From positions 1 through 64,000 of the forward strand of contig JAODAT010000075.1 of the NCBI GenBank assembly GCA_025463565.1: a DNA stretch of 64,000 nt, given 5' to 3'. The stretch is from Microbacteriaceae bacterium. Lineage in GTDB: Bacteria > Actinomycetota > Actinomycetes > Actinomycetales > Microbacteriaceae. Under the pieces are notes generated by a model. It was not told the origin of the DNA, made no database searches, and saw nothing but the letters and a program-made list of their open reading frames with translations. Each line of letters opens with the position of its first letter. Position 1 is the stretch's first letter. Shown in pieces: positions 1-9,395 of the stretch. Both the position numbers and the translations under genes were made by a program.

Positions 1-116
1 CTCGATGGTGATGGATGTCAGTGAGGTCATGAGACGACGGTACGTGCGGGGTGCCGAGGGTCGCTTCTCGAAAGCTGCTCGATGTGGGGGCACGTCGTCA
101 CGCCGTCCGTGAATCT

Positions 117-195
117 GGAAATTCAGGACTTTGGTCATCAAGCGCACTGCGTTCAGGGTCTGTGCGCGCAACCGTGACCAAAGTCCTGAATTTCC
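117..195. repeat. IR element #1 (79 bp; arms GGAAATTCAGGACTTTGG / CCAAAGTCCTGAATTTCC)
   Basis: Perfect 18-bp inverted arms read directly, extended by TCA/TGA; 43-bp interior. Confidence 0.95.
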
Positions 196-224
196 GAAAG
201 CAGCGACATTGTTAGTATCGGCGC

Positions 225-515
225 GTGATCGTATCGCTCTGTGCCCTGCTGTGGTCGCATCCGGGGAAGACCGTCGAGCTGCACGCCTACGAGGACCGAG
301 TGCTCGCTTTCGTGCCTGCCCACGCGGGACGAGTTGTTCACCGTATGTCAACGGACGGCGCAGACGGACAACCTCACGAGGTCCAGTTCTTCGAGTTCGA
401 GTCGCAGGCTGCCCTCGACGGATATCTGAACGACGAGCGCAGGCTCGCTCTCAGCGCGCAGCGAGATGAGGCGATCGCTCGCACCGAGCTCAGTTATCTC
501 CGCCCCGCACCGTGA
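225..515 (+). CDS. hypothetical protein (96 aa)
   Basis: ORF between element #1 and a tRNA; GTG start. Confidence 0.55.
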   Translation: MIVSLCALLWSHPGKTVELHAYEDRVLAFVPAHAGRVVHRMSTDGADGQPHEVQFFEFESQAALDGYLNDERRLALSAQRDEAIARTELSYLRPAP

Positions 516-523
516 AGTCTCGG

Positions 524-597
524 TGGGGCGGACGGGACTTGAACCCGTGACCGACGGATTATGAGTCCGCTGCTCTAACCAGCTGAGCTACCGCCCC
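524..597 (-). tRNA. tRNA with CAU anticodon (tRNA-Met or tRNA-Ile2)
   Basis: Reverse complement GGGGCGGTAGCTCAGCTGGTTAGAGCAGCGGACTCATAATCCGTCGGTCACGGGTTCAAGTCCCGTCCGCCCCA folds as a cloverleaf. Confidence 0.93.
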
Positions 598-610
598 GCG
601 GCAGCTGGAG

Positions 611-1819
611 TCAGGACAGTTCCAGCGACGCGTCGGTGACCGGATCGGTCACCTTTTCACCACGATACAGGCCCTCGAACAGTGTCAGCGTGCGCTGGAT
701 GTCGTGCGCTGCGACGTAGCGTAGGGACCATTTCTTCATCGTGGTGAGCTGGTCTTGCGGCAGGGACAGTACCTTCGCGATCTTGGCCGTGAGGTCGGGC
801 ACGTCGCCCGGGGTGAAGAGGTAACCGTTCTCCCCCTCGTGCACCAGGTGCGGGAGCGCCATGGCGTTGGCCGCGACGATCGGCAGGCCAGAGGCCATGG
901 CCTCCAGCGTGGCGATGCTCTGCAGTTCGGCGATGGACGGCATCACGAACACGGTGGCGCGGCTGAGCAGGTCGCGCAGCTGCTCGTCGGTGACGTAGCC
1001 GGTGAAGGTGGTGCGGTCGCCGATGCCGAGCTCTTTCGCCATCTGGGTGAGCTCTTTCAAGAGGTCTCCCCCGCCCACGATGTCGAGCTTGGCATCCATC
1101 GCGGGGTCCAGCGCCGCGAACGCCTTCAGCAGCACGTCGATGTTCTTCTCGCCGGTGACCCGGCCCACGAAGATGACCCGGTTCTCGGTCTTCGGCGCGA
1201 AGCTCGGGCTGTACAGGCCGGCATCGATGCCGCAGGAGACGGCGTGCACGCCACGGATGCCCGTCTCGCGCTCGAGGAAGTCCGCCGCGATACGGCTGGG
1301 GCAGGTGACCGCCGAGACCAGCTGGTAGGTGCGCCCGGCATCCGCCCAGGCGAGCTGCTCCGCCTTGCGCTTCAGGAAGTTGGGGATCGGTGCGTGCGCT
1401 GTGAGGTTCTCGGGCATGAAGTGGTTGGTGGCCACGACACGGATGCCGCGGGCTTTCGCCTCGTGCACGAATCCGCGGCCGAGCACGATGTGCGACTGGG
1501 TGTGCACCACGTCGGGCTTGAAGTCGTCCAGGATCTCTCCAGCACGCTTGCGCGCACTCCACGGCCAGACGTAGCGCAGCCAGTCGTGCGGGTACCAGCG
1601 GTACGACTTCACCCGGTAGATGGGCAGCGTCGCGCCCTCGTGCGTCTCGTCGCGGTAGCCGTGCCAGCTGTCGGCGGCCGGCGAGGCGATGCGCACCTCG
1701 TGACCCCGCGAAGCGAGACCGGCGGCCAGGCGGGCGGAGAAGGTGGCAGCGCCGTTCACATCGGGCGGATAAGTATCGACGCCGATCAGAACCTTCAGCG
1801 GGGGCTTCGTATCAGCCAA
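611..1819 (-). CDS. glycosyltransferase family 4 (GT-B)
   Basis: N-terminal DTYPPDVNGAATFSARLAAGL; FVGRVTGEKNIDVLLKAF; PSIAELQSIATLEAMASGLPIVA. Confidence 0.9.
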   Translation of the reverse strand: MADTKPPLKVLIGVDTYPPDVNGAATFSARLAAGLASRGHEVRIASPAADSWHGYRDETHEGATLPIYRVKSYRWYPHDWLRYVWPWSARKRAGEILDDFKPDVVHTQSHIVLGRGFVHEAKARGIRVVATNHFMPENLTAHAPIPNFLKRKAEQLAWADAGRTYQLVSAVTCPSRIAADFLERETGIRGVHAVSCGIDAGLYSPSFAPKTENRVIFVGRVTGEKNIDVLLKAFAALDPAMDAKLDIVGGGDLLKELTQMAKELGIGDRTTFTGYVTDEQLRDLLSRATVFVMPSIAELQSIATLEAMASGLPIVAANAMALPHLVHEGENGYLFTPGDVPDLTAKIAKVLSLPQDQLTTMKKWSLRYVAAHDIQRTLTLFEGLYRGEKVTDPVTDASLELS

Positions 1820-1876
1820 TGTTTGCGGGTTCCCTTGTTCGAGCCGGAAGGTTCCAGTTTAGGTGCGAGATCCGGG

Positions 1877-2812
1877 TCAGTGCTGTGCCTGTGGATGGTA
1901 CTTGGCGAGTTGGAAAACTCCGTAAACGGCAAGGGCGCCCGCCACCACGAAGGCGACGATCGCGAACCAGGGAGCGCCATCCGCCTCCCGCAGCACGACG
2001 ACACCGATCGTGACGGCGACGATCGGATCGATGACGGTCAGCCCGGCGATCACCAGGTCCGGTGGGCCCGACGCGTATGCCGTCTGCACGAAGTACCCGC
2101 CGAGGGCGGTGGCCGCCAGCAGGGCGACGACGCAGACGATGGTCAGCCACTCGAAGCCATGCGCGTGGGTGATGATGATGGTGTGGATGCGGTCGATGAC
2201 GACCTTCGCCAGTGTCGCGACGAAACCGTAGAGCACGCCGGCACCGACGATGTAGATGATCGCCTTGAAGCGTTTGCGCAGGAACGCGAAGATCAACGAG
2301 AAGATCACCGTGATCGCGCCGAGCAGGATGAGCACCGTGATCAACTGCGTCTCGGTGATCTCCTTCGACTTCGCCGTGAACGTGGCGATGGTGACGAACA
2401 GCGCGACACCGACGATGCAGAACGCGATAGCCCGGATCGACTCCCTGGTGAGCGCGACGTGCGACACCCGGGAGTTCACGATGGACGTGATCACCAGTGC
2501 GACGGCACCGAGCGGCTGCACCACGATGATCGGCGCGAAACCGAGGCTGGTGAGCTGGAACACGACCGCCAGCCCGAGCATCAGCGTGCCGATCACCCAC
2601 GGGGCGCTGCGCACCAGGTTGAGAATCTGACCGACACTGAGACCCGATGATCCCTCGCGCTCGGTCTTCGCCTCCACGTTCGTGACGCCGCGGTGCTGGA
2701 ACTGGGCGCCGAGCGCCAGGAAGATCGAGCCGACCAGCGCGATCGGGATGCCCACCGCCTGAAGAGGCGTGAGACTGATCTGGCTGGCGAGGCCGGTCAG
2801 GTCGGGAGTCAC
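1877..2812 (-). CDS. DMT/EamA-like multi-TM transporter
   Basis: About 10 hydrophobic segments; PLGAVALVITSIVNSR typical of DMT proteins. Confidence 0.75.
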   Translation of the reverse strand: MTPDLTGLASQISLTPLQAVGIPIALVGSIFLALGAQFQHRGVTNVEAKTEREGSSGLSVGQILNLVRSAPWVIGTLMLGLAVVFQLTSLGFAPIIVVQPLGAVALVITSIVNSRVSHVALTRESIRAIAFCIVGVALFVTIATFTAKSKEITETQLITVLILLGAITVIFSLIFAFLRKRFKAIIYIVGAGVLYGFVATLAKVVIDRIHTIIITHAHGFEWLTIVCVVALLAATALGGYFVQTAYASGPPDLVIAGLTVIDPIVAVTIGVVVLREADGAPWFAIVAFVVAGALAVYGVFQLAKYHPQAQH

Positions 2813-2852
2813 GCCACGACTTTACAGTCTGCTCACACGATATTCTTGGCAA

Positions 2853-3419
2853 ATGGCCGTACTCCCGATAGTGATCACCGGAGAGCCCGTGCTCCACACC
2901 CCCGCGGCCGAGGTCACCGGCTTCGACGAAACGCTCGCCACGCTCATCGCCGACATGTTCGACACCATGGCCGCGGCCCCCGGCGTCGGTCTCGCGGCGC
3001 CCCAGGTGGGCGTGCCGCTGCGGGTATTCGTCTACAACTGGATCGACGACGACAACCAGACCTGGCGGGGCGTCGCCATCAATCCCGAGCTCTGGATCAC
3101 CCCAGCGCCGGCCGGGGAACCGGATGAGGAGACCGAGTCGGAGGGCTGCCTCTCGATCCCGGGTGAGCGGTTTCCGCTCCGCAGGGGCGCGCGCGCCATC
3201 CTGCACGCACTGGATGCCGACGGCGCCCCGTACGAGGTCGAGGCGGAGGGCTGGCTGGCCCGCATCTTCCAGCACGAGTACGACCACCTCGACGGCACGC
3301 TCTACGCCGACCGTCTCGGGCACGCCGATTCCCGCGCGATCGGCAAGGTCATCCGCAAGAACGGCTGGGGTGAGCCCGGCGCGAGCTGGCTGCCCGGCGT
3401 TGACGACCTTGACGCCTAG
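2853..3419 (+). CDS. def: peptide deformylase
   Basis: GVGLAAPQVG, EGCLSIPGE and QHEYDHLDG motifs; ATG at 2853. Confidence 0.95.
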   Translation: MAVLPIVITGEPVLHTPAAEVTGFDETLATLIADMFDTMAAAPGVGLAAPQVGVPLRVFVYNWIDDDNQTWRGVAINPELWITPAPAGEPDEETESEGCLSIPGERFPLRRGARAILHALDADGAPYEVEAEGWLARIFQHEYDHLDGTLYADRLGHADSRAIGKVIRKNGWGEPGASWLPGVDDLDA

Positions 3420-3425
3420 CGGGGC

Positions 3426-3833
3426 CTAGAACTCGTCGCTCGCTGCGGCCTCACGGATGGCCGACAGCAGGCCCTCCGGTGGCAGATCTTTGTAGAGCAC
3501 CGCGAATACCCCGACCGTGGCGGCTTCGGCAATGTGATCCTCCACGTCGATCGCGGTCATCAGGATCACCCGCGGAGCCCGGCCGAGCTCGCGGACCGCG
3601 GCGTCGGTGGCGAGCCGTGCGGCCGCGACGATCCCGTTCATCCTGGGCATCTGGATGTCCATCAGCACGACATCCGCCACGGTGCTGCGCGCGAGGGCGA
3701 GCGCCTGGCCGCCGTCGCTGGCCTCGCCGACCACGGTCATGTCGCGCTGGGCGTCAACAATCATCCGGATGCCCTGCCGAAGCAGCGGCTGGTCGTCGGC
3801 GATCGCGACGCGGATCGGGCCTTTGCGCGCCAC
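3426..3833 (-). CDS. stand-alone receiver-domain protein (no HTH)
   Basis: NarL-type REC domain (IADDQPLLRQG, VVLMDIQMPRMNG, LYKDLPPEGLL) ending without an output domain. Confidence 0.85.
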   Translation of the reverse strand: MARKGPIRVAIADDQPLLRQGIRMIVDAQRDMTVVGEASDGGQALALARSTVADVVLMDIQMPRMNGIVAAARLATDAAVRELGRAPRVILMTAIDVEDHIAEAATVGVFAVLYKDLPPEGLLSAIREAAASDEF

Positions 3834-3836
3834 GAC

Positions 3837-4748
3837 TCAGGAACCGAGGTTGACGCCGTGAACGCCGTTGTCGTACCGCAGCGCGGGGAACATCGCAGAG
3901 ACCGAGAAACCCACCCCGGGCACCGCGTAGGCGTTGAAGATGCCGCCGTACAGCTCGGTGCGGTCGCGCATCTCGCTGATGCCGCGCCCGCTCACCACCT
4001 CGGTGAGCGCGTTGAGGTCTTCGTCGATCGTGTACGCCCGCTGTTGCGCGGCCTCGTTCGGGTCGAGTCCCTGCCTGCGGGCGGCCATCCGCGCGCCGTC
4101 ATCGTCGACAAGCACCTGCAGGCCCTCCTCGGTCCAGGTGAACGACACCTTCGCGTGTGCGCCGTCACCGCCGAACTTGAGCGCGTTGGTCAGCGCCTCC
4201 TGAAGGATGCGGAAAATGGCCAGCTCCGCGCCCTCCTGCAGGTCGAAGCGTTCGCCGCTCTCGACGAATTCGACCTCGAGCCCCGCATCCCGCATCACCT
4301 TGAACAGGTCGCGCGCGGTCTTCAGTCTCGGCTGCGGGGATGCCGCGGCCTCACCGTCGCGCACGATGGTCATGATGCGACGGAGGTCGGCGAGAGCCGC
4401 CCGGCCCATCTCGGCGATCACGACCGTTGCGCGAGTGGCAGCATCTCGGTCGGACTTGGCGGCATACTGAGCGCCGTCGGCCTGGCTGATGATGACGGAG
4501 ACGGTGTGCACTGCCACCTCACCGAGCTCGCGCACGATGCGCAGCCGGCCGAGCTCCTCCTGCAGCGAGAGCTCCAGTTCGAGGGCGTCACGCTGGGCGC
4601 TGACCCTGGCACCGAGCTGGCGGCTTCTGGCACGGGCGGATGATAGCCAGAGCACGAGGAAGAGGATGGCCGCAACGAGCAGAACGACAGCCGCGATTGC
4701 GATCGGCAGAGCATAGGCGGTCAGCCAGGCGTCCATGGTCCCCTCCAT
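3837..4748 (-). CDS. HisKA_3-type histidine kinase-like protein lacking the phospho-acceptor His
   Basis: RELGEVAVHTVSVIISQADGAQYAA replaces canonical RELHDVVAHS; N-box ILQEALTNALKFGG kept. Confidence 0.8.
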   Translation of the reverse strand: MEGTMDAWLTAYALPIAIAAVVLLVAAILFLVLWLSSARARSRQLGARVSAQRDALELELSLQEELGRLRIVRELGEVAVHTVSVIISQADGAQYAAKSDRDAATRATVVIAEMGRAALADLRRIMTIVRDGEAAASPQPRLKTARDLFKVMRDAGLEVEFVESGERFDLQEGAELAIFRILQEALTNALKFGGDGAHAKVSFTWTEEGLQVLVDDDGARMAARRQGLDPNEAAQQRAYTIDEDLNALTEVVSGRGISEMRDRTELYGGIFNAYAVPGVGFSVSAMFPALRYDNGVHGVNLGS

Positions 4749-4802
4749 CTATGTCCAGAGTCGAGGGTACCCCGTTAAGCGGATCGAGCTGCGCGAGGCA
4801 AA

Positions 4803-4869
4803 GCGGGTCGAGCTCGTCGAGACCTCCCGAACGAATAACGTCGGTGAGGTCTCGACGAGCTCGACCCGC
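4803..4869. repeat. 24-bp perfect inverted repeat, 19-nt loop (family 2)
   Basis: GCGGGTCGAGCTCGTCGAGACCTC ... GAGGTCTCGACGAGCTCGACCCGC. Confidence 0.95.
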
Positions 4870-4874
4870 CAGTG

Positions 4875-5171
4875 TTACTGGCGGTTCGCGCGCAGCACCT
4901 CGAGGCGAGCGCGGTATTCCTTCTCGTCGATGTCACCGTTGGCGAAGCGCTCGGCGAGCGTCGACTCGGCACCGCGTGCGGCGCCCCAGCCGGCGAAGCC
5001 GGGGTGTCCGCCGTTCATGGCCCAGTTACGACGCCAGCGGCGACGGCCGAGGCCGACGAAGAGCGCGATGACGACGATCCAGAACAGCGGGATGAGGAGG
5101 AACAGGAACCCGAATCCGGGGCCGCCCATGGGGCCACCGAAGTGATGCACGAGAGCGAGTGATGCGAGCAC
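4875..5171 (-). CDS. SHOCT-domain small membrane protein
   Basis: N-terminal TM segment; C-terminal LAERFANGDIDEKEYRARLEVLR. Confidence 0.85.
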   Translation of the reverse strand: MLASLALVHHFGGPMGGPGFGFLFLLIPLFWIVVIALFVGLGRRRWRRNWAMNGGHPGFAGWGAARGAESTLAERFANGDIDEKEYRARLEVLRANRQ

Positions 5172-5320
5172 GTTGAATCCATTTCTGTTGAGGTTCCGGC
5201 GGAACCGTTACCCTCAACACTCGTCGTCGCGACCCGATATGGAATCTGCCCGGTGGATGCTTCCGGTTACTCTCCCGGGAGCAGGTTGCGCTTCCGCAGG
5301 TACTTCTACTGCACGTGCTG

Positions 5321-5986
5321 CTACTGCTCGAACCCCGCGCGTACGAGACCGGTCTCATAGGCGACCACCACGAGCTGCACGCGGTCGCGAGCGACCAGTT
5401 TCGACATGATGCGAGACACGTGGGTTTTGGCCGTGAGGGGGCTGAGGAAGAGTTTGCGACCGATCTCGTCGTTGGTGAGGCCGTGGCCGACGAGACCGAG
5501 AACCTCGCGCTCACGCTCGGTCAGCACGTCTAGCTGGCGGGTGTCCGGTGACTCGCGAAGAGCGCCCGCCACCCGCTCCAGTAGGCGTTTGGTGACCCCG
5601 GGCGACAGCAACGCCTCTCCGCCGGCCACGACCCGCACCGCGCGGATCAGCTCCACCGGCTCGGTGTCTTTCACCAGGAACCCGCTCGCACCCGCGCGAA
5701 TGGCCTGCGCGACATACTCGTCCAGTTCGAAGGTCGTCACGATCACGATGTGCGTTCCAGCCAGGGCCGGGTTGGCCACGATCTGCTCGGTGGCCCAGAG
5801 CCCGTCCCCATCGGGCATGCGGATGTCCATGAGCACGACATCCGGGCGCTCGCGGGTGACCAGGGCGACCGCCTCTGCACCCGTTCCGGCCTCGCCGACG
5901 ATCTCGAGATCCGGTTCGGCCTCCAGCAGAGAGCGGAATCCGGCACGGATCAGCTGCTGGTCGTCGGCGATGGCTACGCGGATCAT
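5321..5986 (-). CDS. LuxR/NarL-family response regulator
   Basis: REC plus LTEREREVLGLVGHGLTNDEIGRKLFLSPLTAKTHVSRIMSKL HTH. Confidence 0.93.
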   Translation of the reverse strand: MIRVAIADDQQLIRAGFRSLLEAEPDLEIVGEAGTGAEAVALVTRERPDVVLMDIRMPDGDGLWATEQIVANPALAGTHIVIVTTFELDEYVAQAIRAGASGFLVKDTEPVELIRAVRVVAGGEALLSPGVTKRLLERVAGALRESPDTRQLDVLTEREREVLGLVGHGLTNDEIGRKLFLSPLTAKTHVSRIMSKLVARDRVQLVVVAYETGLVRAGFEQ

Positions 5987-5999
5987 TGTGGGTTCTCCA

Positions 6000-7250
6000 T
6001 CAGTCGCCGACCTTCGCCGGGATGCGGGCACTCACCCGAAAACCAACGCCGCCGGGCACCGGACCGGCCTCGAGGCTGCCGCCGAGAAGTTCCGCGCGCT
6101 CGTGCATGCCGAGCAGGCCGCGACCGTCGGAGCGCGACGGGCCACCGCCCGAGCCGTTGTCGGTGATGGTGATCACGTAGTCGTCGGCGGACCGGCCGGC
6201 GTTCACGGTGACCTCGGTCGCCTTGGCGTGCCGCAGCACGTTGGTCAGCGACTCCTGGGCGATTCGGTACAGCGCGAGCTGCGTGGCCGCGGGCGGCGGA
6301 GTAGAAATGCTGTTCTCCAGGTGCACCTCGATGCCCTGGGCTTCGATGGATGCCGCGAGCCCGGCCAGCCGCGACAGGTCCGGTTCCGGCACGAGCGGCG
6401 CGCTCGGGTCGGATCCGCCCTCGGCCCGCAGTATCCCAAGCACGGAGCGCACCTCGTCCAGCGCCGTCTTCGAGGTGTCTTTGATGCTGGCCAGGGCATC
6501 CTTCGCCTTCTGCGGCTGCGCGTCCATCAGGTGCAGGCCCACGCCCGCCTGCACATTGATCTGGCTGAGCGAGTGCGCGAGCACGTCGTGCAGCTCGCGG
6601 GCGATGCGCACGCGTTCGGCCTGCACCTCGGACTGCTTGCGCTCGGCATACCTGCGGGAGAACTCGGCGTAGTTCTCGCGACGGGATCGCACGGCCTCGC
6701 CGATGCCCATGAGGATGAGGATGCCGAGCGTGATTCCCGCCACCCGGCCGGGCTGAAGGTCGATGCCCATTACCAGGCTGACCGCGAGGGTCAGCACCCA
6801 CGCGGCGGCGATCGAGATCCACGCCCAGACTCGGGCTCCCCGAATGATCGCTCCGACGATGGCGAACGCGAGTGCGATGTAGGGCGCCCGCCCGTCGTCG
6901 TTGAAGGCGAGAAGGTCGATCGCGCCGGCCGCGGCGCAGATCGCGACAACGGGACCGGGAAACCGGCGAGCGAAGATGAGCGCAACCGGTCCGAGAAGCG
7001 TGAGAGCGAGGTCGGCGATGGTGACCGGAAGCGGCGTCGTGCGGATGACGTTCTGCACGCCTACTCCGGGGTGAACGCGTACGAAAACGCCGGGGAGCTG
7101 GATGACGAGCGAAATGAATACGGGAAGCCACAGCCGCGCGCGTTTGTTGCCCTCGCGCGCGACCTCACGTCGCGCCATCGCCTGCTCGACCCAGGGGTCG
7201 TTCCAGCGGTGCTGCCAACGCTCGCGCGCGAAACGACCGTGGGGTGGCAT
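6000..7250 (-). CDS. sensor histidine kinase (HisKA_3)
   Basis: RVRIARELHDVLAHSLSQINVQAG; C-terminal GLLGMHERAELLGG. Confidence 0.93.
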   Translation of the reverse strand: MPPHGRFARERWQHRWNDPWVEQAMARREVAREGNKRARLWLPVFISLVIQLPGVFVRVHPGVGVQNVIRTTPLPVTIADLALTLLGPVALIFARRFPGPVVAICAAAGAIDLLAFNDDGRAPYIALAFAIVGAIIRGARVWAWISIAAAWVLTLAVSLVMGIDLQPGRVAGITLGILILMGIGEAVRSRRENYAEFSRRYAERKQSEVQAERVRIARELHDVLAHSLSQINVQAGVGLHLMDAQPQKAKDALASIKDTSKTALDEVRSVLGILRAEGGSDPSAPLVPEPDLSRLAGLAASIEAQGIEVHLENSISTPPPAATQLALYRIAQESLTNVLRHAKATEVTVNAGRSADDYVITITDNGSGGGPSRSDGRGLLGMHERAELLGGSLEAGPVPGGVGFRVSARIPAKVGD

Positions 7251-7307
7251 GGGTCGATCGTATTCCGACCCGCGGCCGACCCGCGTCCGCCGCTCGGCGG
7301 CCGAGCC

Positions 7308-8204
7308 CTACTCCGTGGGGAGTACGGCGGTGTACACGGCCTCGAAGTGCCGGTAGTTCTTCGCGACGGCCGCGATGAGGTCGTCCTCCGAGCCGCCGGC
7401 GAGATGATCGCGCAGCGGCTGCTCCCAGATGCTGCGACCGATCGCGAACCCGATGAAACCGGGGGTCGCCGCCGCGATCGTCAGCCAGTGATCCAGGCGG
7501 TCGGTCGGGGCATCCCTGCCGAGCACGATGCAGCGAACCTCAGCACGATCGCCGACCTGCGCCTGACGAACGACCAACGTGGCGGCTTCGGCGGTCTCGA
7601 GTCCCTCGATCTTCCAGATCGTCGGCTCGATGGCGTGCTCCTGGAAGTCCTGCATCACCCGGACGGTGAGCCCGGGACGCAGCTCGGTGTCGTAGCGCAG
7701 CGCGTCACCACCGACGGAGGCGAGCTGGGCCGGAGTGGCGGGCACCAGGAGCTCGATGATGAACGTGCGGGCCGCTTGCTCGAGAGCCAGCGATACCGCC
7801 GCGAGCGACGCGAACTGGGCAGCGCGGTCGGCCGGGTCGGCATCCGGGTTGTCGCGCACCAGCACCTTCACCTGGTCGGGGTCGAAGTCGGCCACATGTT
7901 CCAGCCAGTCGTCGCCGTACTCGAGCACCAACAGCTTCTGCCCGCTGCGCTCGACCGGCATCGCCAGGTCGACCCCGTTGGCGCGCGCCCGCCGGGCTAC
8001 CGCCGAGCCGAAGCGCTCGTCGACCAGCACGCCCGCGCTCCCCGCATCGGCGCCGGCGGCGATCGCCGTCTCGAGCCCGCGGTACACCAGCAGCTTGCCG
8101 TGCTCGATCAGGGCGGACTCGGCGGGCGTTGGATCGGCCTTCAGGCCGTACACATCGTGCTCGAGCGAGTCGCGGTGGTCCATCGCCAACAGAAAAAGCA
8201 TCAA
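7308..8204 (-). CDS. DUF2090 (IolC C-terminal-like) protein
   Basis: MLFLLAMDHRDSLEHDVYG start; C-terminal GFAIGRSIWEQPLRDHLAG. Confidence 0.7.
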   Translation of the reverse strand: MMLFLLAMDHRDSLEHDVYGLKADPTPAESALIEHGKLLVYRGLETAIAAGADAGSAGVLVDERFGSAVARRARANGVDLAMPVERSGQKLLVLEYGDDWLEHVADFDPDQVKVLVRDNPDADPADRAAQFASLAAVSLALEQAARTFIIELLVPATPAQLASVGGDALRYDTELRPGLTVRVMQDFQEHAIEPTIWKIEGLETAEAATLVVRQAQVGDRAEVRCIVLGRDAPTDRLDHWLTIAAATPGFIGFAIGRSIWEQPLRDHLAGGSEDDLIAAVAKNYRHFEAVYTAVLPTE

Positions 8205-8286
8205 CGCTCCTCAAAGAACCCGGACAAGCACACACCGTACAGACGAACAATGGCCGCAGGGGGTGGAGCCCCGTGCGGCCATCGAG

Positions 8287-8359
8287 CTCCCCGACTTGGA
8301 CTCGAACCAAGAACCGCCGCATTAACAGTGCGATGCTCTGCCAATTGAGCTATCGAGGA
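8287..8359 (-). tRNA. tRNA-Asn (GTT)
   Basis: Reverse complement TCCTCGATAGCTCAATTGGCAGAGCATCGCACTGTTAATGCGGCGGTTCTTGGTTCGAGTCCAAGTCGGGGAG. Confidence 0.95.
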
Positions 8360-8414
8360 TTGCTGGGAACAGCGTGACTACATTACCAAATGCCGGAGCG
8401 ACGACAAACCGCGA

Positions 8415-9395
8415 TCAATAGCCGGCAACCGGATCGACGATTCCCTCGAAACGGCCGTCGCCGAGAAACGCCACGACGTTGGCGCGAACGCGCTCGGCCA
8501 GCAGCGGCTCGACCATCTCGGGGGTGTCCGCGGTGTGCGGCGTGATGATGGCCAGCGGCTCCTCCCAGAGAGGATGCCCGTCGGGCAGCGGCTCCGGGTC
8601 CGTGACATCGAGGCCCGCGCCCCCGATCTGGCGGCTCGCCAGCGCACCGGCCAGGGCATCCGTGTCAACGAGCGATCCGCGGGCGATATTCACCAGGATC
8701 GCCGTGTCTTTCATAATGCGCAGCTCGGTCTCGCCGATCAGGTGTCGGGTGTCGGCGGTGGCCGCAGCGGCGATCACCACGACATCCGCCTCGGGCAGCA
8801 CGTCGAGAAAGTGCTCGGCCGTGACGGTGCGGTGGGCTCCGGGCACCTCGCCGGGGCCGCGGCGAACCACCGTGATGTTCACACCGAACGGCTCGAGCAA
8901 CCGAATCAGTTCCCGGGCGATCCCACCCGCGCCCACGATCAGAACTTTCAGCCCATAAAGAGACGTTCCGCTCGAGGCTCCCCAACTCGTCGCGAGAACC
9001 CGTTTCGGAAGCTCGCGCAGCAGGGCGAGCGCGAGCGTGAGGGCGTGCTCCGCGACCGGCTGGGCGAAGGCGCCCTTCGCGCTCGTCCAGATCAGGTGGG
9101 GATGATCGGCAAGCGTTCGGCCGAAGCGCTCGACTCCGGCCATCGGCAATTGCACCCAGCCGATACCGGGATGCTCGTCAAGCACGGTAGCCAGGTCGAT
9201 CGGGCGTCCGAAATTGCGCCAGATCAGGCCCCTCGTCGACCCCGAGAGCTCGCCAACCGTGCCGCCGGCCGCAATGATGGCCGCCTCGAGCGTGTCCGAC
9301 GACTCGGGCAGGATGGCGATCGGACCGACTTCGGGTCTGCGGCTCTTCGGAATTGCCTCGACCGGTACGGCGAGCACGGCACGATGTTGGCTCAT
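8415..9395 (-). CDS. D-isomer-specific 2-hydroxyacid dehydrogenase
   Basis: GLKVLIVGAGGIARELIRLL Rossmann; NIARGSLVDTDAL; HPLWEEPLAIITPHTADTP. Confidence 0.9.
   Translation of the reverse strand: MSQHRAVLAVPVEAIPKSRRPEVGPIAILPESSDTLEAAIIAAGGTVGELSGSTRGLIWRNFGRPIDLATVLDEHPGIGWVQLPMAGVERFGRTLADHPHLIWTSAKGAFAQPVAEHALTLALALLRELPKRVLATSWGASSGTSLYGLKVLIVGAGGIARELIRLLEPFGVNITVVRRGPGEVPGAHRTVTAEHFLDVLPEADVVVIAAAATADTRHLIGETELRIMKDTAILVNIARGSLVDTDALAGALASRQIGGAGLDVTDPEPLPDGHPLWEEPLAIITPHTADTPEMVEPLLAERVRANVVAFLGDGRFEGIVDPVAGY

Noticed and set aside
5186-5219. TGTTGAGG...CCTCAACA hairpin with inner GGTTCCGGCGGAACC
   Set aside because: Probably an ordinary hairpin upstream of the SHOCT gene or a terminator; no second copy seen in the window.
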